A stretch of DNA of 33,974 nt, taken from assembly GCA_016789145.1 (NCBI GenBank), contig JAEUQI010000032.1:1-33974 (forward strand). Reading direction: 5' to 3'. The notes beneath the pieces were generated by a model that was not told the DNA's origin, searched no databases, and saw only the letters and a program-made list of their open reading frames with translations. Each line of letters opens with the position of its first letter. Positions within the stretch are counted from its first letter, which is position 1. Origin of the DNA: Blastocatellia bacterium. Its GTDB lineage: Bacteria; Acidobacteriota; Blastocatellia; Pyrinomonadales; Pyrinomonadaceae. Positions 16,313-24,130 of this stretch are shown here, piece by piece. The position numbers were made by a program, and so were the translations under genes.

Positions 16313-17701
16313 CTATTTGTCGATCTCAGCCTTTAGTTTAGCTGCTAATGCAGCGTCTTGAGCAAGTAGGAACTTGTGTTGCTCTAGTGCCGCAGCCTTA
16401 TTTTTTTTCAGCAATTGGATAATCCCGAGATTGAATCGCGCTTTCACAAAGTTCGGATTAAGAGCGAGACATTTCGTATAAGCCTCTATAGCCCGATCGC
16501 GTTGATTGTCCGCAAAATAAGCATTACCTAGCAAGTAAAATCCGTCAGCATAATCTTGATTGGCATTGGTAAACTCGACTAATCCCGTAACCGCCTGACG
16601 ATAATATCTAGTCGCCTCAACGGTTCTGCCAAGCAGATCATTTGCACGGCCTAGGTAAAATAGCGTCTCGCCATCGCCCGGTTTAAGCCGCAGAGCATTG
16701 TTACACGCAGTGATCGCATCGCGGTACTCTTTCGTGTCATTTAAGGCACGGCAGAGATTCGTATAGCCCATATATTCGCTCGGCAACAATTGAGTGGCCG
16801 AACGAGCCGCTGCAACCGCGTCTGCCGGTCTATCTGCGAGGCTGTAGTACCAGCTAATGTCAGTGTAGAGCCGGCCGTTCGAAGGAAAATGCGGTTTTGC
16901 CCTGTTTAGCGTATCAATCGCAAGCGAAAGCTTATTCTGCTTTTGATAAAGAGCTGCTAAGGTCAAATAGACCTGAAAGATCTTAGGGTTCGCCGCGATC
17001 GCACGATTGTAAGCATCGATAGCCGCAGCGTCATTCCTCAACCTAGTTTGGGCATCTCCGATCAAATAGTAGGTGTCGCCAATAAATTGTGTGCCGCGCT
17101 TTACGGCTTCCTCCGCCGCCGCAAGTTGGGCCGTTGTGTTTCCCTCAAGAGCCTGGATCCTCGCCACCTGATAATACGAATCGCCGTCTTTAGGGTTAAT
17201 TAGTAGCGCACGCTGCGTTGCTTCAAGGGCATTCTTACGATTGCCGTTCTGTAAATACGCTTCGCCAAGAGCTTTCCAATGCTGAGCATTCTTAGGCGCC
17301 AATTGCAATGCTTTGTTTAGGTCGTCTATAGCTTGGTCGTATTTTTGCTGGTCAAAGAAAACATACCAGCGAAATGAATAAACCTCCAGCGGTTTGTGGC
17401 CCTGAGTCAATGCGAGTTGAAACTCGCGTTCTGCTGCGGCGTATTCCTTTAACTGATAATGAGCGTCGGCTTTGTAGAAGTGAAGTTGAGGATTCGTTGG
17501 CACCAGCGTGATCGCTTCACCGTAAAATTGGATCGCAGCTTTGAAATCCTTTTCTCTGTACGCCTTGTTACCTTGGTCCGCAAGTTCACGCGAACGCCTG
17601 ATCTCGGCCCTCGTTTGACCATCTACGTTCAATGGCAGACCAGCAGCCGCAACCAACAATAAAGCTATAAACGCGATTACTCTCAGGTTTCTACTTTGCA
17701 T
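16313..17701 (-). CDS. Secreted tetratricopeptide-repeat protein
   Basis: A 462-residue protein with a signal peptide (hydrophobic residues 8-22, cleavage likely near NVDGQ) followed almost wholly by TPR units, for example ADQGNKAYREKDFKAAIQFY, WKALGEAYLQNGNRKNALEA and LYQKQNKLSLAIDTLN, with roughly eleven or twelve repeats by spacing. TPR superhelices bind peptide segments of partner proteins; no enzymatic domain is present. It starts 13 bases after the stop of the Ser/Thr kinase and is probably co-transcribed with it. An exported TPR protein made with a receptor-type kinase may work with the kinase's exterior domain; that is inference. Confidence 0.9.
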   Translation of the reverse strand: MQSRNLRVIAFIALLLVAAAGLPLNVDGQTRAEIRRSRELADQGNKAYREKDFKAAIQFYGEAITLVPTNPQLHFYKADAHYQLKEYAAAEREFQLALTQGHKPLEVYSFRWYVFFDQQKYDQAIDDLNKALQLAPKNAQHWKALGEAYLQNGNRKNALEATQRALLINPKDGDSYYQVARIQALEGNTTAQLAAAEEAVKRGTQFIGDTYYLIGDAQTRLRNDAAAIDAYNRAIAANPKIFQVYLTLAALYQKQNKLSLAIDTLNRAKPHFPSNGRLYTDISWYYSLADRPADAVAAARSATQLLPSEYMGYTNLCRALNDTKEYRDAITACNNALRLKPGDGETLFYLGRANDLLGRTVEATRYYRQAVTGLVEFTNANQDYADGFYLLGNAYFADNQRDRAIEAYTKCLALNPNFVKARFNLGIIQLLKKNKAAALEQHKFLLAQDAALAAKLKAEIDK

Positions 17702-17714
17702 AACATCCGTAATT

Positions 17715-19475
17715 CTATTGCAAGATCACTGTCCTATCGCTTCCGGTCTTTGGCTTAGGAGTCGCTTTTGGGCCTGGTGTTTTAACCGGTTTGGGAACCG
17801 TTTCACGGCCCGTAGGCGGCGTTTGAGGTTTCGGAACCGTTGTTGTCGGCTCATCGATCGGTGTGGGCGTCGGCGATGGCGACGCTAGATCACTATTGGA
17901 ATTCGCATTTCCATTGGTCGGAGGAGTAGCCTCCGGAGTCTGCACCGGAGTGCTCGTTGCCGCAGGCGACGAGACTGGCGTAGGTGTTGCAGACGGTGGT
18001 ACATTCACATAGTTCGTGTAGTAGTACCACGACGCGGCCAAACCTGCGATGATGAACAGAAACACGCCGCCCAAACCTCCGAGTATTAAGCCAGCCTTAG
18101 AACTACCTTTCTTTCCGTCTGGTTTTGGAGCGGCGGTAGCAGCCGCAACCGCTGCGTAAGGTGCGGGTTTGGCCGGGGTCGCCTGTTTTTCATCACTTGC
18201 AAGCGGAGTCGGTGGAGGCGTTTCAATAACGCGCTTTTCCTGCTCAATTGGAACCTCTACGTTAGCCTCAGTGAAAAACTCGGGTGCCTCGGGAATCTCT
18301 GAGGGAGCCGCAACATCCGGCTCTATTCGCATTGTTTCAGCCGGCACGCTTGTTTCTGGCGATACAAATTCGTCAACGGCCTTCACAGCTGACATATCGA
18401 TCATGACCTCGGTCTTGTCTCCGGGCGGTTCATTCGCGACATCGGCCGCGGTCATTTGCACTGTTGCATCATTCGGCGTTATAGCAGGTGCCTCGGGATT
18501 GTAGGTCGGCGTCCGAGTTGCCATTTCCGAGGGAGCGATCGGGGCCGTCGGGTCGACAAGCGGTGGGACAGTGTTGTGAATATCGCCAACGGTAAACACT
18601 TGAGTTTCAGCGGACATCTGCCCCTGGATTTGCGAATGAGCAGTACGCAAAGCACGTTGCATTTCCGCTGCACTTGCAAATCGCTTATCGCGACTTACTT
18701 CGAGTCCCTTTAAGATCACGTTAGAGACTGCGGGCGAGATCTCAGGATTTGCGGTCGAAAGCGGCACGATCGGATCCGCCGCCCCACCGAGCATGGCGTC
18801 GGCACGTGTCAACGCGTCCACTGGCACGGTGTTTGAAGCAAGTTGGTATAGTGTTGCTGAAAGTGAATAAATATCGCTTCGGGCGTCTGTGCCTGTTCCG
18901 CGGATCTGCTCCATCGAGGCAAAATGCGGTGTATACCCAACTACGCTTCCCGATTTACCCGGCTGAGAGGCAATTGTTTGGCCCGATGAATCTTTAGAAA
19001 GGCCAAAATCCAGCAGAACGATGTGATTTTCGTCGGTCAGCTTTAGATTTTGCGGCTTAATGTCGCGATGGATTATCGGCGGCTCATGCGAATGAAGGTA
19101 AGACAATGCATCAAGCAGCTGATCTGCCCAAAACATCACCCAACTCGTCGGAAATGCCTTGCCAGCCGATTCTAAGCGACTTGTTAGATCGTCGCCCGAA
19201 ATATGCTCCATTACCAGATACTGGTCGCCATTTTCGCCAAAATGGTCACTTACCTTCGGCAACACAGGGTGGCGGAGGCGAGCTAGGATCTTAGCCTCAC
19301 GTTCGAACGCAGCACCGAGCATTTCATCGCCGGCGTAGTACGTGCGTTTGAGAGCAACCGCACTGCCAAGGCGTTGATCGACCGCGAGATAAACCTCGCC
19401 CATGCCGCCTTTGCCGATCAGATGGACGACAAGGTAGCGGTTCTGTATCAATGTGTTCGGAGCTAGAGGTTTCAT
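17715..19475 (-). CDS. Hanks-type Ser/Thr protein kinase, membrane-bound
   Basis: A 586-residue kinase. The catalytic domain spans about residues 14-285, with the glycine loop GKGGMGEV (21-28), ATP-binding Lys43, Glu60 of helix C, catalytic loop H136-R-D138-I-K-P-Q-N143 and metal-binding D156-F-G. All key residues are present, so it should be active. A cytoplasmic linker (about 290-455) is rich in Thr, Pro and Glu and offers autophosphorylation sites. One hydrophobic helix (about 461-486) is followed by roughly 100 Pro/Thr/Ser-rich residues outside; no PASTA repeats are present. It lies 26 bp after the zinc-ribbon gene and 13 bp before the TPR gene. The substrate is unknown. Confidence 0.95.
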   Translation of the reverse strand: MKPLAPNTLIQNRYLVVHLIGKGGMGEVYLAVDQRLGSAVALKRTYYAGDEMLGAAFEREAKILARLRHPVLPKVSDHFGENGDQYLVMEHISGDDLTSRLESAGKAFPTSWVMFWADQLLDALSYLHSHEPPIIHRDIKPQNLKLTDENHIVLLDFGLSKDSSGQTIASQPGKSGSVVGYTPHFASMEQIRGTGTDARSDIYSLSATLYQLASNTVPVDALTRADAMLGGAADPIVPLSTANPEISPAVSNVILKGLEVSRDKRFASAAEMQRALRTAHSQIQGQMSAETQVFTVGDIHNTVPPLVDPTAPIAPSEMATRTPTYNPEAPAITPNDATVQMTAADVANEPPGDKTEVMIDMSAVKAVDEFVSPETSVPAETMRIEPDVAAPSEIPEAPEFFTEANVEVPIEQEKRVIETPPPTPLASDEKQATPAKPAPYAAVAAATAAPKPDGKKGSSKAGLILGGLGGVFLFIIAGLAASWYYYTNYVNVPPSATPTPVSSPAATSTPVQTPEATPPTNGNANSNSDLASPSPTPTPIDEPTTTVPKPQTPPTGRETVPKPVKTPGPKATPKPKTGSDRTVILQ

Positions 19476-19501
19476 TAGATGGCAAAACTATATTTTACAG
19501 G

Positions 19502-19987
19502 CTATCTGCCTTGACTAGCAATAGCTGACATTGCGGGCATACCTTGATGTTGGAAACATCGTACATTCCCCTTCACCCGCCGCGAACACGGAGTCCCCTT
19601 TTTCGTTTCCGCTCCGCAAACGTTCGCCTGATCTTGTTCAACAACAACGGCAGACTTCGATGTTGGAACGCTTGCAGCCGATGGTACCGACGTTTCAACT
19701 TTCGGCGTCGGCACCGGAGTCGAAACCAATGCCGCTGACATGGGTGGCCGCTCGATACGAGAACTAGCAACCTTCGCCGATTCGTCCGCCTTCTTCGGGG
19801 CAAAATAGGTCGTTGCGCCGGCTGCCGCTGCAACCATCGCAAGTAAGATGGCCGCTTTGGGCCCGTACTCTGCGACTGGCTGCTCGCTGACACAAACGTC
19901 GCAAAATCTTCTGCTCGTCCACAAATGCCATTCGGCGCGAACTATCTTTTCGCCGCAATTCGAACAAAAACTTGGCCGGTAAAGCAT
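19502..19987 (-). CDS. Membrane protein with two zinc-binding ends
   Basis: A 161-residue protein. The N-terminal zinc ribbon has C8-x2-C11 and C29-x2-C32. A hydrophobic Ala-rich helix (about 43-62) is followed by a Pro/Ser/Val-rich linker, and a second small metal site with C124, C134, C144 and H147 (pattern C-G-A-x-T-K-K-G-x-x-C). The C-terminal motif resembles the DUF5763-type Cys/His cluster known from short phage and bacterial proteins. If the helix spans the membrane, the two metal sites lie on opposite sides. It starts the likely operon with the kinase and TPR genes. Function is unknown. Confidence 0.8.
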   Translation of the reverse strand: MLYRPSFCSNCGEKIVRAEWHLWTSRRFCDVCVSEQPVAEYGPKAAILLAMVAAAAGATTYFAPKKADESAKVASSRIERPPMSAALVSTPVPTPKVETSVPSAASVPTSKSAVVVEQDQANVCGAETKKGTPCSRRVKGNVRCFQHQGMPAMSAIASQGR

Positions 19988-20152
19988 ACGTACTTGTTTC
20001 AGGAGATCGAATTGATTCGATCGGCCAATGAACGTAACTAATATTCGTGAAACGATGAATTATAAACTATTTCGATCGAAGTGTTAACGCAGAAACGCTT
20101 ACAAGATACAACCTCGTTTCGCTTGTCGGCGTCTGATTGTTAGAATTTCGCT
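19988..20152. promoter_or_regulatory. Divergent promoter region, kinase operon and VWA gene
   Basis: An A/T-rich spacer between divergent genes. No clear operator or hairpin was found by eye; promoters are inferred from position. Confidence 0.35.
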
Positions 20153-21142
20153 ATGTTAACTCGCCGGATAATAGTCTCATTCCTTTTATCACTTTCGCTA
20201 TTCGGCACACTTTACTCTCAGGATGAGGATCCCGTTCGTGTAGATTCGTCTATCGTTCGGCTAAATGTCGGCGTTGTTGACGGCCGCGGAAGACCGATAA
20301 TCGATCTGGACAAAAGCAAATTCACCGTATACGAAGACGGTGTGAAGCAAGAGATAACCCGCTTTGCTCCTTCGACGGCTCCATTTTCCGTCGTGATGAT
20401 ACTCGACATGAGCGGCTCAACGCTCGGGTTTCGCCAAGTGATCAGGCTTTCGGCGGCAAGGTTTATTGATGCCCTTATGCCGGAGGATCGTGTAGCAGTG
20501 ATCGAGTTTTACGATAAGATCAATGTTTTGAACGATTTCACCACTGATCGTCGAACTATCCTAAATTCGATCCAGGTCGCCAATGGCCGCGGAAAGACCC
20601 AACTCTACAAGGCTCTGGACCAGTCGCTTGACCGTCTTTCGAAAGAAAATACTAGACGAAAAGCGATCGTCGTTCTCACAGACGGTGTCGATACCGCCGT
20701 CCGCGACAAGGATCGTAATGATCTTGAAAGGGTGCCGGACGCAAATATACTCTCCGCACTTCGACCGAGCGAAAATGATACTCTCCGACGAATTCTCGAT
20801 AGGTCCGACGCACAAGGTGTCACTATCTTCCCTTTGGCTTTGCCGACCGGCGATCCGGCGAAACTTGCTGATCCTACTCCGCGACAAATAGCAATGTACA
20901 ACGCAGCTCGAACGCGCCTTCAACTCGTTGCGGACCGAACCGGCGGAACACTTAACGCCATCAAGAACTTGGAAGACATGGGGCTTCTCTACGGCCGGGT
21001 CGCGGCCGAGCTTCGCACGCTTTATACGATCGAATACTCGCCCACCAACGAAAAGTCAGACGGCAAATGGCGTACGATCAGGATAGCGGTAAATGACATA
21101 AATTTGATCGCCCGCACGCGCCAAGGCTATTTTGCTAAGTAG
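20153..21142 (+). CDS. Secreted VWA-domain protein, acidobacterial type
   Basis: A 329-residue protein with a signal peptide (about residues 5-22). The segment RLNVGVVDGRGRPIIDLDKSKFTVYEDGVKQEI is typical of the VWFA-related acidobacterial family (TIGR03436), abundant in this phylum. The von Willebrand A domain follows (about 78-300) with a complete metal-ion-dependent adhesion site: D85-M-S87-G-S89, Thr149, and T176-D177-G. The C-terminal part (ELRTLYTIEYSPTN and ARTRQGYFAK) is also typical. It probably binds a protein or surface ligand outside the cytoplasm. It stands alone between a divergent operon and the tRNA. Confidence 0.92.
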   Translation: MLTRRIIVSFLLSLSLFGTLYSQDEDPVRVDSSIVRLNVGVVDGRGRPIIDLDKSKFTVYEDGVKQEITRFAPSTAPFSVVMILDMSGSTLGFRQVIRLSAARFIDALMPEDRVAVIEFYDKINVLNDFTTDRRTILNSIQVANGRGKTQLYKALDQSLDRLSKENTRRKAIVVLTDGVDTAVRDKDRNDLERVPDANILSALRPSENDTLRRILDRSDAQGVTIFPLALPTGDPAKLADPTPRQIAMYNAARTRLQLVADRTGGTLNAIKNLEDMGLLYGRVAAELRTLYTIEYSPTNEKSDGKWRTIRIAVNDINLIARTRQGYFAK

Positions 21143-21194
21143 CTCGTCTTGACTCTCGTCACCCAACTCGCTACTCTACAGGTTCGCCAGATGT

Positions 21195-21271
21195 GCACCC
21201 GTAGCTCAGCTGGATAGAGTACTTGACTACGAATCAAGGGGTCGCATGTTCGAATCATGCCGGGTGTACCA
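21195..21271 (+). tRNA. tRNA-Arg (anticodon ACG)
   Basis: All arms can be drawn: a seven-base acceptor stem GCACCCG pairing with CGGGTGT (first pair G-U), a D arm with AGCTCAGCTGGATAGAG, an anticodon stem CTTGA/TCAAG with loop CTACGAA (anticodon ACG at 21229-21231), and a T loop GTTCGAATC. The 3' CCA is encoded. A-to-I editing of the first anticodon base is expected for reading CGN codons. No integrase or attachment repeat is adjacent. Confidence 0.95.
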
Positions 21272-21278
21272 TAAATTC

Positions 21279-21305
21279 AAAGCAGCTCGTGAGGGCTGCT
21301 TTTTC
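21279..21305 (+). terminator. Terminator after tRNA-Arg
   Basis: Eight bases after the tRNA, AGCAGC (21281-21286) pairs with GCTGCT (21295-21300) around an eight-base loop and is followed by a T run. Confidence 0.75.
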
Positions 21306-21384
21306 TGTTGGTTGCAACATATTGTCCAACCATCCGTAAAACGCTATATTCTAACCATACGGCTAGAGGAGTGAACCGAAACAA

Positions 21385-23532
21385 ATGAAATTAAGATCGA
21401 TAATGTGTGCCGCCGCAGTTGCCGCGGTAGTTGTGACATCTATGAGCTTTACTACAAAGACCGCAAGTGCGGAGACTAAGCCCTACGCAAATCCGTTGCT
21501 CGAAAAATGGAGCGGCCCGTTCGGTGGTTTACCGCCCTTTGACAAGATCAAGACATCGGATTTTGAACCTGCATTCGAAGCCGCGATGGTCGAGAACCTC
21601 AAAGAGATCGATGCCATTACCGCCAATACCGAGGCTCCGACGTTCGCCAATACGATCGAAGCTTTGGAAGATGCCGGACGCACGCTCGATCGCGTTTCGA
21701 CCATCTTCTACACCTATTCCAGCAGCAACAATACTGAAGAGTTCGGCAAGCTCGAAGAGAAGATGGCACCGAAACTAGCTGCTTTTGGCGACAAGATCAC
21801 ACAAAACACGGCTCTTTTCAAACGGATCGAGGCCGTATATGAAATCGAGTCGAAAAACAGAATGGCTCGCGGTGAGAAGTTCCGTCTGATCGAGAACTAT
21901 TACAAAAATTTCGTCCGTTCCGGTGCAAAGCTAGACGCTACTCAGAAAGCACGTCTCGGCGAGATAAACCAACAGCTAGCTGGCCTGTTCACCAAATTTA
22001 GCCAGAATCTACTAGGCGACGAGTCAGGTCTTTGGGTCGAACTCAAGACTGAAGACGACATGAAAGGAATGTCGCAGTCGATGAAAGATGCTGCCGCCGC
22101 TGCCGCAAAAGCAAAGAACGTAAACGCACTCGGTATCATCCGCAATACACGCTCGTCGGTCGATCCGTTCTTGACCTATTCGGAACGCCGCGACCTTCGT
22201 GAAAAAGTCTGGAAGATGTTCATCAATCGCGGCGACAACGGCGATTCGCGGGACAACAACGCTGTTATCTCGCAGATACTTCAGCTTCGATTCGAGCGAG
22301 CCAAATTGCTCGGCTACAAGACTCATGCACACTGGCGTCTCGAAAACACAATGGCAAAAACGCCTGAGAACGCTATGAAGCTGATGGAATCAGTCTGGCC
22401 CGCAGCCGTAGCTCGTGTCAACGAGGAAGTTGCTGACATGCAAAAACTCGCCGACAAAGAAGGCGCCAAGATCAAGATCGAGCCGTGGGATTACAAGTTC
22501 TACATGGAGAAGGTGCGCAAAGACCGTTACGCACTAGACGCAGATGAAGTTAAGCAGTATCTCCAACTTGAAAAGGTTCGCGAAGCGATGTTCTGGGTTG
22601 CAGGCGAAGTTTTCGGTATGAAGTTCACACCGCTCAAAGACATCGCGGTCTTCAATCCTGACATGACGGTCTATGAGGTCAAGGATCTTAAGGGCAAGCA
22701 TGTCGGCCTTTGGTATTTCGACCCGTACGCTCGCGACGGCAAACGCAGCGGTGCTTGGATGAATGCTTACCGCAATCAGGAGCGTTTCAAATCCGAGATC
22801 ACGACCATCGTTTCCAACAACTCAAACTTCATCAAAGGCAAGCCCGGTGAGCCTGTTCTCATCTCTTGGGACGACGCTACGACGATGTTCCACGAGTTTG
22901 GCCACGCAATTCACGGCCTTGCGTCAAATGTGACTTATCCGTCGCTGTCGGGAACGAACACGACTCGCGATCACGTTGAGTTCCCTTCCCAGGTGCTCGA
23001 ACGCTGGCTCGCGACGCCTGAGGTTCTGAACAAGTTCATGGTCCATTACAAGACCGGCAAACCGATCCCGCAGGCTCTGGTCAATAAGATCAAAAAAGCC
23101 GATACGTTCATGCAAGGTTTCGACACGACCGAATATCTGTCGAGTGCTCTCGTAGACATGAAACTCCACCTCGCAGGCGGCGAAAAGATCGATCCTGATG
23201 CATTCGAAAAGAAAGCTCTCGCCGATCTCGGCATGCCTAAAGAACTCGTCATGCGCCACCGCACGCCGCAGTTCGGCCATTTGTTCTCAAGCGACGGCTA
23301 TTCGGCTGGCTATTACAGCTACCTCTGGTCTGATGTATTGTCAGCCGACGCCTGGGAAGCCTTCACCGAAGGCAAAGGCGCTTACGATAAGAAGGTCGGC
23401 GATTCGCTCGTCAAAAACATCTTCTCCGTCGGCAACACCATCGACCCCGCCGAAGGCTACCGCCGCTTCCGCGGCCGCGACCCACAAACCGCAGCCCTAA
23501 TGCGAGCCCGAGGCTTTCCGGTGCCGAAGTAA
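21385..23532 (+). CDS. dcp: Exported M3 peptidase, dipeptidyl carboxypeptidase (Dcp-like)
   Basis: A 715-residue zinc metallopeptidase of family M3. A signal peptide (about residues 8-29, ending near TASA) marks it for export. The mature start NPLLEKWSGPFGGLPPFDKI is typical of the Dcp subgroup. The zinc site is H503-E504-F-G-H507, with the third ligand E532, 29 residues on as in other M3 enzymes. The conserved substrate segment YSAGYYSYLWSDVLSADAWEAF lies near the C-terminus. The enzyme should remove C-terminal dipeptides from oligopeptides, here outside the cytoplasm, probably for nutrition or envelope turnover. AGAGGAG lies about 14 bases before the ATG. It is monocistronic with its own terminator. 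Confidence 0.95.
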   Translation: MKLRSIMCAAAVAAVVVTSMSFTTKTASAETKPYANPLLEKWSGPFGGLPPFDKIKTSDFEPAFEAAMVENLKEIDAITANTEAPTFANTIEALEDAGRTLDRVSTIFYTYSSSNNTEEFGKLEEKMAPKLAAFGDKITQNTALFKRIEAVYEIESKNRMARGEKFRLIENYYKNFVRSGAKLDATQKARLGEINQQLAGLFTKFSQNLLGDESGLWVELKTEDDMKGMSQSMKDAAAAAAKAKNVNALGIIRNTRSSVDPFLTYSERRDLREKVWKMFINRGDNGDSRDNNAVISQILQLRFERAKLLGYKTHAHWRLENTMAKTPENAMKLMESVWPAAVARVNEEVADMQKLADKEGAKIKIEPWDYKFYMEKVRKDRYALDADEVKQYLQLEKVREAMFWVAGEVFGMKFTPLKDIAVFNPDMTVYEVKDLKGKHVGLWYFDPYARDGKRSGAWMNAYRNQERFKSEITTIVSNNSNFIKGKPGEPVLISWDDATTMFHEFGHAIHGLASNVTYPSLSGTNTTRDHVEFPSQVLERWLATPEVLNKFMVHYKTGKPIPQALVNKIKKADTFMQGFDTTEYLSSALVDMKLHLAGGEKIDPDAFEKKALADLGMPKELVMRHRTPQFGHLFSSDGYSAGYYSYLWSDVLSADAWEAFTEGKGAYDKKVGDSLVKNIFSVGNTIDPAEGYRRFRGRDPQTAALMRARGFPVPK

Positions 23533-23542
23533 GACTGGAACG

Positions 23543-23560
23543 GCAAGCATCCCTGCTTGC
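23543..23560. repeat. Short hairpin between peptidase stop and terminator
   Basis: GCAAGC and GCTTGC form a perfect six-base stem around a six-base loop, 11 bases after the stop. It may protect the transcript's 3' end. Confidence 0.45.
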
Positions 23561-23573
23561 ACAATACAAACCC

Positions 23574-23611
23574 AAAAGGCCGTGAGCATTGAGCTCACGG
23601 TCCTTTTTTTT
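23574..23611 (+). terminator. Strong terminator after the M3 peptidase gene
   Basis: A ten-base stem (23578-23587 with 23593-23603, one bulge) with loop ATTGA is followed by eight T; the 5' arm is preceded by four A. This is the best terminator in the window. Confidence 0.9.
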
Positions 23612-23777
23612 CATATGCTTGCCCTCGCCATCGTAGCAATACCGAGCCGTCGTCGTCCCATTGGCATCCTTAACCTCGAACTGCTTGTTGTCGCCGTTGA
23701 ATAGAAAAGTGCGATCCAGCGAAGTGATCGGATCGACATTCGATGTGACATCGCATTTTTTTTCGTTTAGGTCGTCG
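23604..23777 (-). pseudogene. Displaced fragment of an RHS core
   Basis: Translating the minus strand here gives TFLFNGDNKQFEVKDANG followed by TTTARYCYDGEGKHMKKK. This aligns residue for residue with the core segment of the large RHS protein upstream (RQFTFNGDNKQTVVKDAN, then NNTIGRYFYDGEGKRVKKI). The frame is stopped by a TAG at the junction with the immunity-like gene, has no start codon or ribosome site, and the similarity ends abruptly at the peptidase terminator. It is therefore a remnant. Such orphan RHS tips behind a main RHS gene are known products of C-terminal exchange in polymorphic toxin loci. Confidence 0.85.
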
Positions 23778-23780
23778 TTG

Positions 23781-24122
23781 TCAACTCTGGCTATCTATTT
23801 TGGAAACAAAATCTAGAAACGAATCTGCTAGGCACCCGTTCAACTTCGACCCGTGATTCCCCTCAAACGAGAGGTGTAAACTGTCCGATTGGCTTGGCAA
23901 CAAGAAGTCTCCGTCCAAATAACCCAATACCGACGCCATTGTATCAACTTGAACATCTCTCAAGATCTTAAAGAATAGATCTTTCTGACTGTCCGAAATC
24001 GAGTTAAAAAAGTCTATTTCAGGCGCAGGATGACTAGGATGTTCGTAGAGATTCTTGTAAATTGTTTGTCCTCTACCAATAATTTCGTTCGTTAGTTCTT
24101 CGACAATTTCTTTACTATTCAT
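23781..24122 (-). CDS. Putative immunity protein of the RHS toxin
   Basis: A 113-residue soluble, acidic protein with no signal peptide. Predicted mostly helical at the N-terminus (SKEIVEELTNEIIGRGQTIY), then DFFNSISDSQKDLFFKILRD and a more beta-like C-terminal half. I do not recognise a named family. Evidence for an immunity role is position only: it begins nine bases after the RHS stop on the same strand, is small and cytosolic, and is followed by a displaced RHS fragment. A/T content is higher than in the RHS middle region, as is usual for exchanged toxin-immunity modules. Confidence 0.65.
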   Translation of the reverse strand: MNSKEIVEELTNEIIGRGQTIYKNLYEHPSHPAPEIDFFNSISDSQKDLFFKILRDVQVDTMASVLGYLDGDFLLPSQSDSLHLSFEGNHGSKLNGCLADSFLDFVSKIDSQS

Positions 24123-24130
24123 GGTTTTCC

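Noticed and set aside
21195..21271. tRNA-Arg as integration site of a mobile element
   Set aside because: No integrase, no 3'-end duplication and ordinary genes on both sides.
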